Assembly (NCBI GenBank): GCA_020747015.1
Contig: JAGTJM010000027.1
Location: 310,001 to 374,000 of the forward strand
Source: Pyrenochaeta sp. MPI-SDFR-AT-0127
Taxonomy: Eukaryota > Ascomycota > Dothideomycetes > Pleosporales > Cucurbitariaceae
Direction: 5' to 3'
DNA: 64,000 bases
This document shows positions 20,391 through 31,112 of the stretch, piece after piece (position 1 is the first letter of the stretch; every line of letters begins with the position of its first letter). Made by a program: the position numbers and the translations under genes. The notes below the pieces were generated by a model. The model saw only the letters and a list, made by a program, of their open reading frames with translations. It searched no databases and was not told the DNA's origin.

Positions 20391-21485
20391 CTATAGCCGA
20401 CGATATAGATGCAATTGCATCCGCATATTCTCCAGCTCAATTGGGTACGTCAGTTCAGGATCTAGCCTAAACCACCTGCTCTCATCCTCTTCAACCTTCT
20501 CCCAAAGTACAATCTCTTGTTTGCCCCTCTCTTGTTTGCCTCCGGCCTGCTTCAGCAAAGTATGATCGAGCAGCCACTGCATTGGATACTTCTTTTCAGC
20601 ACCATTCAAGGTAATGGAAGAGTAGCTGCCTGGGCTATCAATCACCAACAGAAGGCTTCCAGGTTTCATGGCCTCTGTCATGCTCAGTAGAAATTTCTGA
20701 GTCAAGGATATAGATGTCGAGTACAGCTCGTTGAGCGTGAATAATAGTGTTACGAGATTCGCATCCTTCAGGTGTGACGATATTTCGTTAGTGTATGCCG
20801 TGAATACATCTTGATGATGGAACGATATGTCGATATCCTCTGGGTTGACGAGTTGGTGATTCGCAGCTTGTGCAGCGGCTGACGCATATTTTGAAAGCGG
20901 AGGAGTCGTAGTGATGTGTTTGGCAAGGTTCTCAACTACCGTCGTCCAGTCGGCAATATCGACTGCTAGAGTCTCTACCTTGATCGCATGTTGCTCGTCG
21001 TTGTTCTCATCTGGGTTTGAAAGGAGCGCTTGCAATCCTGCCAAAGCCACAATCTCTGCGCCTGCACCGCCACCCAGGCACACAATCTTGTGACTTCTCT
21101 TTGAACTGATATTGACATCGTTAGACTCTTCTTCTATGTCCTTGGCAGACCACAAGTGCTCTCGGAGATCCCAAAATACGTCCAGGTAACCCAGTGCCCG
21201 GCTCGGACTCCATCTTGCTGCGTACGCCTCGAGATACTCAGTCTTCCCAAATGCAGCCGCAAAGTCTCGATTATATAAATGCCCCTTGACTTCTTGCAGA
21301 AGTGGATTGATGTCTGTTTCAAATCGTGCCGCGAACGAGTTCCGGAAAATGTCAAGAAGAAGCTGCTGCAGTTCGATTGGGATAGATGATGACACAACTG
21401 ATTCAACGTCGCGTTTCGATGGCTTCGCCTTCGCTGGCTCTCTCTTGGCCTTCCTCCTTGCATTGACTTTGGAATTTGGTGCCAT
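20391..21485 (-). CDS. BMT6: 25S rRNA (uridine-N3) methyltransferase, Bmt6 family
   Basis: Bmt6 methylates N3 of U2843 in yeast 25S rRNA during ribosome biogenesis in the nucleolus. Single exon, 364 residues. The N-terminus is Lys/Arg-rich (MAPNSKVNARRKAKREPAKAKPSKR), fitting nucleolar targeting. A helical segment precedes RALGYLDVFWDLREHLW. The SAM-binding motif I is KIVCLGGGAGAEIVAL at about 130-145, motif II falls near KVETLAVDIADW, and motif IV near NLVTLLFTLNELYSTS. The C-terminus ends WFRLDPELTYPIELENMRMQ, typical of the family. It is divergent from the carboxymuconolactone decarboxylase-like gene with 229 bp between starts. Confidence 0.88.
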   Translation of the reverse strand: MAPNSKVNARRKAKREPAKAKPSKRDVESVVSSSIPIELQQLLLDIFRNSFAARFETDINPLLQEVKGHLYNRDFAAAFGKTEYLEAYAARWSPSRALGYLDVFWDLREHLWSAKDIEEESNDVNISSKRSHKIVCLGGGAGAEIVALAGLQALLSNPDENNDEQHAIKVETLAVDIADWTTVVENLAKHITTTPPLSKYASAAAQAANHQLVNPEDIDISFHHQDVFTAYTNEISSHLKDANLVTLLFTLNELYSTSISLTQKFLLSMTEAMKPGSLLLVIDSPGSYSSITLNGAEKKYPMQWLLDHTLLKQAGGKQERGKQEIVLWEKVEEDESRWFRLDPELTYPIELENMRMQLHLYRRL

Positions 21486-21714
21486 CGTTATCTGATCTGA
21501 TAGGCACTGGCTGTGGGCTGAGAGGCAATGGAGATGAAAGTCTCATCACGATAATGTTTAAGCGAATTGTCCTTATTGGTCGATGTTCGACTTCCTCGGA
21601 ATCATTCCGATCTAAAGCCGATGACGGGAGCCGATGACAGAACCTGGGACTGCTCATATATAAATCTATCCTTGACCTACGACCCTTAGTAGCATTCCGT
21701 ATTTCCTTTCAATC

Positions 21715-22467
21715 GTGATCATTATGCGGCTTCCATATATTTCTGACCCTTCAAATTTCACAACTGAGGACGACAAGGCCGTTGTCGAGAGAGTCAAGCA
21801 AAGGAGGGGCGAGAAAGGCCTCATTGCTTTGGATCGTACTCTTCTGCATTCTCCTCCGGTTGCAGATGGTTGGTATGTCAAATTCAATTTCCTGATTTAC
21901 TGTGAACTTCTGGAATTCTATGTGAAACCACGGCTTTGTAGTGATATCTCTGACTCAATCAGGAACTCTTTTCTCGGCGCCATCCGGACCAAGACCAGCC
22001 TATCAACTTCGGTCCGCGAAACAGCAATATGTCGCGTTGCTGTACTAAACAGAGCATGGTATGAATGGGAGTCGCATTCGCCAATCCTCCGCTCCGCATC
22101 ACGTATGTGGTCCATCGCTTCGTCCTGCCTGCGGATCTCATTCCGCCAAACGTGTTTGCTGATACTCAAAGCAGAAATGACCGATGCGCACGTTAATACC
22201 GTTCTCAAGTCTCCGCCCCGAGAACTTCAAGATGGCATCTTAGATGCAGCTCACGCCGCAGTGCTCTTATACACAGATGCCATGACGCTCGATGTGCAAG
22301 TTACTGATGAGGTGTTTGCGAGGCTAAAAGAATCGTTCAACGACAAAGAAATTACCGAAATTACAGCGACGATTGCGGCTTACAATTGCGTAAGTCGGTT
22401 CTTAGTGGCATTAGACGTTGGTGAGAGGAACAAGCAGGATGGGCCTATGGAAGGAGGAAAAGAGTGA
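21715..22467 (+). CDS. Carboxymuconolactone decarboxylase / AhpD-like protein
   Basis: The CMD family includes decarboxylases and peroxidase-linked AhpD proteins; the fungal members mostly have unknown substrates. I infer three exons: 21715-21872, 21963-22102 and 22172-22467, about 197 residues, with donors GTATGT and acceptors CAG/AAG. Splicing joins VADGW to NSFLGAIRTKTSLSTSVRETAICRVAVLN, the family core, followed by AWYEWESHSPIL with the conserved Glu and His, and later LLYTDAMTLDVQVTDEVFARL and EITEITATIAAYN. Both introns are stop-free and multiples of three (90 and 69 bp), so an unspliced 250-residue reading is also open. The typical CxxC of AhpD is replaced by a single Cys (AICRVAVLN). 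The start may instead be the ATG at 21724 (MRLPYISDP). Confidence 0.8.
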   Translation: MIIMRLPYISDPSNFTTEDDKAVVERVKQRRGEKGLIALDRTLLHSPPVADGWYVKFNFLIYCELLEFYVKPRLCSDISDSIRNSFLGAIRTKTSLSTSVRETAICRVAVLNRAWYEWESHSPILRSASRMWSIASSCLRISFRQTCLLILKAEMTDAHVNTVLKSPPRELQDGILDAAHAAVLLYTDAMTLDVQVTDEVFARLKESFNDKEITEITATIAAYNCVSRFLVALDVGERNKQDGPMEGGKE

Positions 22468-22564
22468 AGGTACAATAGATTTGATGATGCAGGATATTTC
22501 ATAGGCAGATAGATTGACGTGTCATAGTAATATATCGTTAACAACTCTTCAAATTGCGAACACA

Positions 22565-24691
22565 TCACGATTCCCCTGACTTCCTAAAGGCTTTGAGAAA
22601 TCCGAAGAAAGATCGGACACCGTCCTTTTCCTCATTGTACGCCGCACTTCGTGCATGCATCATGCTTTCCTTCTCTCTGGAATTATCTCCGCTGTTGTCT
22701 TTCATATCTTGCCCATTCACCATGGTCGATTTTGTACTGACTGGACTCGGCATCATCGAGGAAGGTTGCGGACTTAACGCTGTAGGCGGCTCCACTGTGA
22801 TGCGCACTCCGTGCATTCCGCCGATGCCATCGCAACCCGCGTCCATCTCATGGAGCTGGTTCTTTTCGCTAGCATCAAATTCGTGCGGTAAGCCCTCGCC
22901 ATCCATTTCAAATTTACCTCCTACCGGCGCTTCGACACGATGAACTTCGGGAAGCTCGTATTTGGTGGGACTGGCGAGCTCTGCGATTGACGGCACCTTG
23001 TGTTGGTGATAGGCGTGTAGTGAAGAACCGGAGTTGCTATCTTGTGCGATATCAAGCTGAATCGATGAGCTTTGCGTTGCGCGACGGCGACGCATATAGA
23101 AGATAATTGCTAATCCGATGATTATGGCGCCGGTGATGCTGCCGATAATTATACCTGCAATTGCTCCTGCGTCAAGTTTCCTCGTACTAGAGTCATTCTT
23201 AATGGTAACCCCTGGGATAGACACAACTTGCGCAGTGGTAGTGTTAGAATCCCATTTGCACGGCCACACGGAGAAATTGTGGCGCTCATAATCCGCGATG
23301 AGGTATGCTTCCTGGAGGAAAGTGCGACCCAGGGTATACTGCGTTTCATTCGCTGCGCGCTTGAGAGGAAAGTAGTATGTTGACTCGTTGGCGTATTGCC
23401 CGCCACCAAAAGGCCAAGACACGTTTAGATTGAACGCTGAATAGGGTAAGGCGATGGACACAGTTTTGTGTTCAGATTCCGGAGTAAGAACCGGAGAGAG
23501 ACTGAAGGTAATGCTTGGATTGAGTTTGAGCAGATTTGAGTGCTGAGTTGAATTTAAAGTATACAACTCCGTCTTGGGGTCCCAAGTCAAGCCAAATGCG
23601 GACTCGAAGGCTTCGCATGCACTCATTGGTAGCCACAGGTGCGTGACGGTCGAGTCGATAAAGGCGTAGATACCTTCCTTGAGGAGCATCGTCTCAGAGG
23701 CAGATGAAGTAGTGTTGCTAGTTGTAATGGAACTAACACCCACAAGGAGATCTCGAGCAACGTCCTCATGGAAGGGAAAGGTCAAACCAGGATTGGTATC
23801 GGATGGTTTCGTGAAGCGAGCCTCGTCGTAACCGCCTAGGACGAGCGAACCGTACACCGAGTTTAACTCTGTCCTTTGTAAGTTGGTGCTTGCGAATCTG
23901 AAAAATTCTCCTTAGAGCCCCTGACGTATGATATGATGACAGTGTACTTACGGTACGGAGCTCCTGCCGTGTAAGCCCATGACAGGCTGGGAATATCGCC
24001 CTGGTTCTTTAGCGACTGTATAAAGCTGGCCTGTGGCTCATTTTTCATATTTTCAAAATTGATTGGCAATGGGTTCAGTCCCAGGACGCCTAGCCACGTG
24101 AAGTGGGTATCTCCAATGCCGGCAACCACAGAATGGTTGACTGTTGGGCCCTTTGAGCCAGGCCACCCCAGACTGATGATATCCCAGCCATAATCGCCAT
24201 AAACCTGTCGGCCAAGAAGATTTTCCTCTATTCCTAGTTCAAAGAAGGCGGTTGGTCCAAGCGAAGCCGGATCCCAACTTCGCGACATGCCACGCTGGAA
24301 GGTCTTTCCGCGGGAAGCAGGGCAGTCTGCCACAGGTACGTCATTACAACCTGGGTCCGCATAGATCACCCAAGTCGATGACGACGCTGTTGAAGGCAAT
24401 ACACGGACTTCTTGAGAAGAATTACCGACCTGGATCACAAAGGATGACCAGGGACCATCATTGCCTTCCCAGAACTGCGATACTCTGTTCAAGTCAGCTT
24501 GTATTTCGAAACGATAGTTTGCAGTTATACTTGGCGACAACCGGAGCTGGACTAATTTGGTTCTCTTGTCGTTGGGCTAGAGTACCTCCACCTCTTTTTA
24601 CGCTATACACATTCAATGACTCTCCTTCAACAGTACCAAGGTTGCTCAGTAAGATTGCGGCGGCTGCAAGTCGACAAGCAGGTGACAACAT
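22565..24691 (-). CDS. Membrane-anchored pepsin-like (A1 fold) protein, probably not a normal protease
   Basis: Three exons are inferred: 24691-24531, 24484-23952 and 23868-22565; phases match and give 665 residues. It starts with a signal peptide (residues 1-22, ACRLAAAAILLSNLGTVEG). A pepsin-like extracellular domain follows to about residue 450, with many NxS/T sites, ending in an LGRTFLQEAYLIADYER block typical of A1 proteases. A transmembrane helix lies at about 465-490 (AGAIAGIIIGSITGAIIIGLAIIFY), then RRRR and a ~170-residue Ser/Pro-rich cytoplasmic tail. At the first catalytic site, where DTGSS is expected, the sequence is PSTASSSTWVI, without Asp; the second site reads AFIDSTVTHLWLP with Asp kept. 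Such fungal proteins may act as sensors or adhesins; this is inference. Confidence 0.78.
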
Positions 24692-25761
24692 GTCAGCCCT
24701 CTCAAGGGCTTTCATTGCTTTGTACAATCAATGTGCCTGTGGACTGTAAGCAACCAAAACCAAGTGTGAGGACTGGCCGAACGAAAATACGACGGATATG
24801 TACCAGACTTTGGATTTTCACTGTCATGGATTCGTAAGTTTTTGGCAAAAAGCCTCTAGAAGGTATGCCAGTGACTCTGTGATTGGTGCTCCAGCCCGAT
24901 GGCAAGATCTTCAAATTCGAGAGGGACCCATCGGATTAGTAGTCATCGAGGCAGGTCATGATCATGCAGAATCTTCCAACAGGGGTAAAGTTCGGCGGGC
25001 CTTGCATGGCTAGGTTCTATGGAAAGTATGCCTTTCTAGCCTATCACAAGGTTCTATAGATAGCCATGGCGTACCGGACGCTAGCAAAGTATAAGAGATG
25101 ACAAAGTGAAGGTCACCAAGCGATAGACCAGGTCCTGGTACGGCTTACTGAGCGGGCACTAGATACGCACTAGCCCTAAGTTAGCCCAAGCTAAACGCCT
25201 CAGGCTACACCATGCAAATTGCTACAAGCAGCTATTCCTTATTTTAACCTGTTTCAATTCTTGCGAATAACCGTCTACAGTAGAATCTTCTCAAAAGCTT
25301 GTTTCGATGTCTTGTTCTTACTCGATGTGAGTTGAGACACATGCACATGTTTCCCTTAGTAGATAATGCTTCGATTATGCCGTAACCAAAGCCCAATATG
25401 CATTAAGCTAAATCACTTACACTACCCGGGCTTAAAGAAATTTATCTAGTCAATGGTGTTTGAGCATTTCAGACGAGCTTTTTTGGGTTGGTGAGAGGAC
25501 CATGTCGAGCATACGTGAGAGTGGTGCCCGTCGATAATCTGAGCTCAATTGTCTAGATGGTGTTGAACGCCTTTTAGTCGCATGATATTGCGGGGATTAA
25601 TGTTACTATACACTCTTCAACCTGAAGTGCTCCGCTTCCCATCACCAGGCAGTGTTTTTCATCGCGTCATGGCTAGGACGCCACGATGGGTACCACAATC
25701 CGCTCCACTAGTGCCACTCTATCCAACCTACACGTCTACCATTCGAATCAAGTCCCTGAAT
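24692..25761. other. Intergenic region
   Basis: 1.07 kb without a supported gene. It is the upstream region of the pepsin-like gene and the 3' end of PHS1. Part of it (25080-25460) is rich in CTA/TAG and TTAGCCC-like words, which may be old repeat sequence. Confidence 0.35.
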
Positions 25762-26582
25762 TCACAAAGTTCTCCTCGACTCCCGCTGTATCTTCCTCCT
25801 TTGCTTCAACATGTGCGTGAACAGGATATACGACCCAGGAACATATATCGCCAAGATGGCCCACAGTCCATATCCATACTCTACGCGAATCTTGTCTGCA
25901 AGAGGGATAGCACTATAGACCAACCAGCACTCGCTTGCTATACCGAGGGGGTAGAGAACCATAAAGGTGTTGTAGCGTAACCTGATCAGCGAAAGAAAAA
26001 AAGTCAGTTCAAGATTAGTCCTGGTCATCTCGATGAAGGAGTTTCGTACCATGTCCACAGCTTCGGCACACCAACCCCTGACAGGCTGAAGACAAAATAG
26101 CTGTACCGTACAACCTCTGTGAAAGACCAAGCAAGCAACATTGTCGCATACGCCGGGCTGTGCTGCGTGCTCTGTGGAAAGTTATACGCGATGCCCCACA
26201 CTAACAGGAATCGACTGGCGACCTGCATCAGCGTTGTGAATAAAGGCGCCCGCACGACCCCCACGAGACTATGAAGAACCTCCAAACCCGCGAGGCTTTG
26301 TGTCAACCTTGTGTAGCTTTCCAACTCATCGAACACCTTTCCACTTCCCAATGCCTCGAGGCCTCCTAACCCATTCTGCTTCCCAAATCCTAGGACGCTG
26401 GCTTTTCTTGCGGTCAGGACTTCATGTGCACCAATAGCGACAGTCTTATAGAGAACACCTGCCCATAATGCTGCAGACAGGGCGTTGTAAGCGATGAGGT
26501 AGGAATTCTTGATTGGCGAGGGCGAGGCTGTGGGTTTTGCTTTCCGCGTTGTGGTGGAGGTGGTTTGCTTCGGCGCCATCAT
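25762..26582 (-). CDS. PHS1: Very-long-chain 3-hydroxyacyl-CoA dehydratase
   Basis: Third step of very-long-chain fatty acid elongation in the ER membrane: dehydrates 3-hydroxyacyl-CoA to trans-2-enoyl-CoA. Two exons: 26582-26050 and 25981-25762, with the intron inside the Trp codon of LWTW; 250 residues. The family (PTPLA/HACD) has six membrane helices; visible landmarks are YLIAYNALSAALWAGVLY, LAGLEVLHSLVGVVRAP, QVASRFLLVWGIAYNFP, LLAWSFTEVVRYSYFVF (the conserved active-site segment) and RYNTFMVLYPLGIASECWLVY. A short Lys-rich C-terminus (LKQRRKIQRESRR) fits ER retention. The N-terminus has a 25-residue Thr/Lys/Pro-rich leader. Either of two adjacent ATGs (26582, 26579) could start it. Confidence 0.93.
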
Positions 26583-27379
26583 TACAGTTCCAATTCTTAT
26601 CGTTTTCCTTGAAGATGAGCGTGAGTTGAGTAATGCCGCCTTAGCTTCGAGATGCGTTTGCTTCGTCGGTGAGGACTGGGCTTTGGCACTACGTGGAGAT
26701 CCAGGTCAGATTTCTTGAAATCGAGCCGAGGGTACCTGAACATCCCTGTTTACTTGGCGCTCCTAAGACCGCTATGTCCGAGGGGGCGTCATGCGATGAG
26801 ATCATTTCTCACATTCTCGGTCCATGTTGCTTTCCGACGCAGTAATCTGTATGGAAAGCGCCTGGAAAATATTGAGAAAAAATAGCAGAAATTGTACTGA
26901 TGCAGGACTTATCGTCAGATTCATTCAAATACCAGATATACATATACACATATAACCCCTTATCACAGCCTCCTGCACATTGCCTTTGCTCTTTGTCGAG
27001 AAAGCCGTCATAATCACGGCCAGTGTGCTAGCTGGAGTTCCTAAGCATAGAAAAGAAAACAAGTGGAAGAGACTAGACGACGGCGAATCGTTACACAGCC
27101 ATAGAGGGCTGGAGTTGGACCAAAGGAACGCCTTGCTATGCAAATGCCAACAAAATTGAGCAAGCTATGAACTAGACAGGTCGTGGGAGAGAACCAGACG
27201 TAAAGGAAGTCGAAATGTTGCCGGCAAGAGAAACCCAAAGATGCATGAACCGGGTTATGTGTGGGTATCATCGAAACAGCCGCCCAAACTAAGTATCGCC
27301 AGTAAAGATCCCAAACAAATACCATCTGTCGTGGTGACTGAAGGAAGAGCTGACTAGCGTCAGAGGCAAAGCCGGTGGG
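26583..27379. other. Intergenic region
   Basis: About 800 bp between the PHS1 start and the 3' end of the RING-like gene. Short frames only; nothing recognisable. Confidence 0.35.
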
Positions 27380-28824
27380 TTACAAGAAGACCTGGATCAT
27401 AGCCTTCCGGTGCGTTACAGTCTTCCCGCAGCCTTCGACCTGGCATTCCTTGAAAGGCTTCGTATTTGCAGGCCTTTCCTTTCCTTTTGCACTACGCTTG
27501 GCAGATCGATTCGCTGTGCATTCGCCGCAATAGACCTAGCCAAATGATCAGTCGCGACAGCAAGACACAATGGTAGATAGAAACTCACATGGCCGCAACC
27601 CTTCACGATCCATACTTGCCTCTTGACCTCATCCTCCCCAACGCACAGCTCACCGGAACAATTCGGGCAGACCAGCACATCCTTCTCCTTCGGGCTCCTT
27701 GTGAAGCCGTCGGGCGCCTCCGAAGGTGCTCGATATGTTGGTGGTGGTGGTGGCTCTGCTGCTCGACCTCCTGGCATACCCATATCGAAGCCAAGCATGT
27801 TAAAGTCGAGCGTGGGCGCTACAAATGCGCCAACACGGACATGCGTATGAGCTCTAGGGGTACCACGAGGCGGAGGAACTGGTCCACGGCGGAAGCGGTC
27901 GGCTGTGCGGTTGACTTGAGCGTTGAAGCGATCAACTTGTGCACGAAGATGCGTGAAGCGACCGTTCATTGTGCCCAGCAGATCCATGACGGTATCAATG
28001 TCCTGATTCCTGCGTCTTCGCGCCTCCTCCTGTGGCAGTGCATTCTCCCGTAAAAATTCCACGTCGTCTCCATCTAAGGTATTAGGGTCCCATACAGGTG
28101 TTGGAAAGCGTGGTGGGTCCAGTCTTCGGGAGGAGATGAACTCTATCTCTGGCGACCCCGGTTCTGGCGCTTGTGGTGTTGCTATTCTCCACTCTTCGTC
28201 ACCATTGTCCAGGTCAATGATGATGTCCATGCCCCGCGGCAAGCGAGGCGCTACGCTGTTGGCAGGGCGGCTACGGTTCAAGTGTTGTTGCCCCTCTCCA
28301 TTATCGCCTTGTGGCTCAGAGTTGCCGTCCTGGCCAGCGCCGTATCCCGAGTCATCAGCTGTGAGGTCGATGATGTCTTCATCTCTGCTCAAATCGATTG
28401 CCACATCCTCCATGTTCTCCTCGTCCCTCGTCAAGTCTACAGACGCAGCATCTTGCGCCCTTGCTAAGCCTACAGGCCGCCTGTAATCAAGGCCGTCGCC
28501 TGGAAACCGCCGTGGTGCTGAAGAGGCCATGTTCTCGATCCGCGGAAGGTGCAAGCCAGATTGGTGTGGGTGTGGTGCGCTTGTGGAAGAGGGGCGGCCA
28601 GTGCGTTGAGTGTCTTCTGGGTCTTCTGGTTCATAGAGAGAGTCGAGTCGAGACGTAGAGTCGGATAAAGGTGCTTCTCGGTCGTTGTAATTGTGGTAGT
28701 GCGGTGTTGGCTCGTAGTCGTGGTAAAGCGGGAGGGACGAATGGAAGGGGATACTGGGTGTGCCCGGGTTGGAGAAGTGGTTCAATCCCCAGGTTGATGA
28801 AGCAGATTGATCGTGCCCTTCCAT
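27380..28824 (-). CDS. RING-like zinc protein with SUMO-interaction-like motifs (possible STUbL)
   Basis: Two exons: 28824-27589 and 27535-27380 across a 53-bp intron, 463 residues. The spliced C-terminus forms a zinc module: CPNCSGELC (Cys about 386, 389, 394), GCGH-VYCGEC (410, 412, 415, 418; the intron sits between His and Val) and CQVEGC (443, 448). The protein ends GKTVTHRKAMIQVFL. Before it, a long disordered region holds acidic-hydrophobic motifs like SUMO-interaction motifs: SVDLTRDEE, VAIDLSRDEDIIDLTADD and MDIIIDLDNGDEE. SIMs plus a C-terminal RING are the hallmark of SUMO-targeted ubiquitin ligases such as Slx8/Rfp. The start is uncertain: an upstream exon ending near 28914 is possible, so I used the first ATG of the open frame. 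Confidence 0.7.
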
Positions 28825-29637
28825 TTGGGCATGTGAGCGCTGCAAAACTCTTCGTCAGCCCCAGATTCACTCACACGTCTGAGGTTCCACCGACACCGGC
28901 CCTGGCTCTTAGTACTCACCTTCTGTCTGTGCGTGCACCCAAACGGCAGCTCCTCCATGCCTGCGAGAGAATCTGGTCTTCTGGCCCGCAGCGGTGATGG
29001 TGGTGCTGGTGCTGGTGTGGGCGAGGGAAATGCTAAAGGCGCCGGTATGCGGCACGCTCAAGCGCGGGTGTACAGTCGTGGTATCGTCGGGTCGGCGAAA
29101 CTCGTTGTCGTTGGTGGCAAGCGTGGATGGCGCCTCGGGACCGATCCGCAGCGTGGATATGACAAACCCCAAAATGAGCCGCCGGGCACAAGGATACTAC
29201 TCCTCACTCTGGGCCTGTCCAGTGCAATTTCCTTGTTTACTTTTCTTCCGGGTCTTGTGCTCCAGCTCACAATACAATCTTCACTACTGCATGACACTGT
29301 AAAGCAAATGCGACAATTACTGGTGGAAGCTGCAAATGGTCGTGTTTGATAAGTACCCATCCGTGCAGGCCAATCTAAAATATATCCTACAGTGCCACGG
29401 TGAACCACGTCGTATGCCTCCCAATCCCAATTATACGCTGTGATGGACATATATTGTTTCACGTCTCGCTTTTGTCCTTTCTCTGCACGCCCCACTGCAG
29501 GGCCATGCACTATCATCCCATTCCAGCCAGATGCTATCTTCCAAGCTCGGAGCTGTCCTCTGCACAGGCCCGTCAAGTTGGACATCATGTCTCTTTGATC
29601 CCACCGTCTGCCTGTTCAGCCATCAGTCCTGCTCCCT
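28825..29637. other. Region upstream of the RING-like gene; possible extra exon at 28914-29172 (-)
   Basis: A minus-strand open segment, 29172 to about 28914, encodes an 86-residue Thr/Ala/Arg-rich peptide ending at a good donor (GTGAGT). It could be a first exon of the RING-like gene, but the phase does not match the best acceptor (TTTTGCAG at about 28843). The remaining part, to 29637, is the PRP19 3' region. Confidence 0.3.
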
Positions 29638-31112
29638 CTACGAAGCAGTTAAAACCCCCAAACCACCCTCTGGTGTCAATGCAACAAGGCTCCCAGCATC
29701 TGAGCCCCAGGCGATGTCCTTGGCCGGTACTGCTTTTCTCAAAAGCTCGTTCCAGCTCTTGGATGCCTTGGTAAACTGCTGCACCGACACGCTGCCCGAG
29801 CCGGCAATTGCAAGGTACTGGCCGGTGTAATCCCACTTAGTACTCTCGACCGGACTGCCTGCCTCGAGCACCTTGACGACATTCTGCTTCCTGATATCCC
29901 ACACCGACACGTTGCTAGCGCCCTTGCTCACGACCGAGAACCAAGTCCCATTCTCGGAGAAGGAAATCGCAAGGACAGGTGCGCCTGTCTCTAGTTCGGC
30001 CATGGCACTACCAGTTTTGATGTCGAAGATGCGAATCTTGCCGTCGGAACTGCCAACAAAGAAGAGTAGACCATCGACGTGGAAGGAGCAGCATGTGAGT
30101 TCCGCCTCGACGTAGATCTGTGACACGGTCTTGAATGTAGAGAGGTCGTGGAGTGCGAAGCGCTTGTCAGTACCAGCAGACGCGAGCAGCTGTCCGCTGG
30201 GGTGCAAGGAGAGCGATGTGACTGGTCCGGCATGCTGTCCGACTTGCCCAATCTCATTGCCGTCCTCAAATATCTTCACCAAGCCTGCTGAAGTTGCGAT
30301 AATGGCGCGCTCTTCCCACCAGGCGGTGGCTGTGACTGCGCTGCCCACCTTGAGCGCTTGTATAACCTTCGCCTGTGAGATTGAGTAAACGCCAGCCACG
30401 CCGTCTGCTCCACCGAAAAGTGCCAGATCGCCAGACTGATGAAGCGAAACATTTCTGCTGCCGGGGTACAGAGGGTCGCTCGAGGTAGTGAGTTCGTAAG
30501 TCGCAATGTCGTCCGCAGTGGCCCAGCCATCGGGGGTAGGCCGCTTTCGGCGCGTCGCAAAGAGTCTATTGATTGTTAGCCAGCCACTTCCCAGGGGGGT
30601 GGTGTAAACACATACTGTTGCTGTGTCTCATCGACCTTAGCTACCAGCTCTTCTGGCAAAGCTTGGCCATCAACTTGCATCGCATCGCCATTGCTCGCGC
30701 TACCTCCGCTAATCGTGACATTCGACAGCGCCTCCCGAGCTTCGTCTCGCTCACGCGAAAGTCGCGCAATCACTCGTGTAGCAGCGTCGTTCTGGTAAAG
30801 CGCCGTGCTGAGCTCCTGTCTCGTTTGCGCCAGTTGTTGCTTGAGTGTGTGTGTCTCCAGTACAATGGCATCCCACTCATTCTGGAAAGTGCTGAGCAGG
30901 GCAGGTATTGAGGTGAGATTTGGAGGCCGCGGAGTGACGACTTGTGGTGACTTGAGCTCAATGAGGTCTTCGATTGCCAGGTCCTCGCCCGTGACAGGAT
31001 CGGTGTGGTGTTCGGAAATGTGTGCCTCAATCAGGCGTTTTTCGAAGACATTTCCACTTTTGCGCGATGCGACAGCTTCCCGTGGAGCTTCTCCAGATAT
31101 TGCGCAAAGCAT
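29638..31112 (-). CDS. PRP19: Pre-mRNA-processing factor 19, U-box E3 ubiquitin ligase
   Basis: Core of the Prp19/NineTeen complex that activates the spliceosome and has U-box ubiquitin ligase activity. Exons 31112-30616 and 30565-29638 join within a Gln codon; 474 residues. The U-box is at the extreme N-terminus: MLCAISGEAPREAVASRKSG, then NVFEKRLIEAHI and DPVTGEDLAIEDLIEL. The coiled-coil tetramerisation segment follows at ~75-135 (LLSTFQNEWDAIVLETHTLK, LSRERDEAREAL). The C-terminal WD40 propeller begins near residue 200 and includes GPVTSLSLHPSGQLLASAGTD, GKIRIFDIKTG and SVWDIRKQ. Length is close to yeast (503) and fungal homologues. Complete and probably essential. Confidence 0.95.

Noticed and set aside
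23868..23951. Stop between two frames of the pepsin-like gene
   Set aside because: Explained by an 83-bp intron that joins in phase to SVYGSLVLGGYD.
27589..28053. Plus-strand frame of 154 residues
   Set aside because: Antisense shadow of the RING-like gene.
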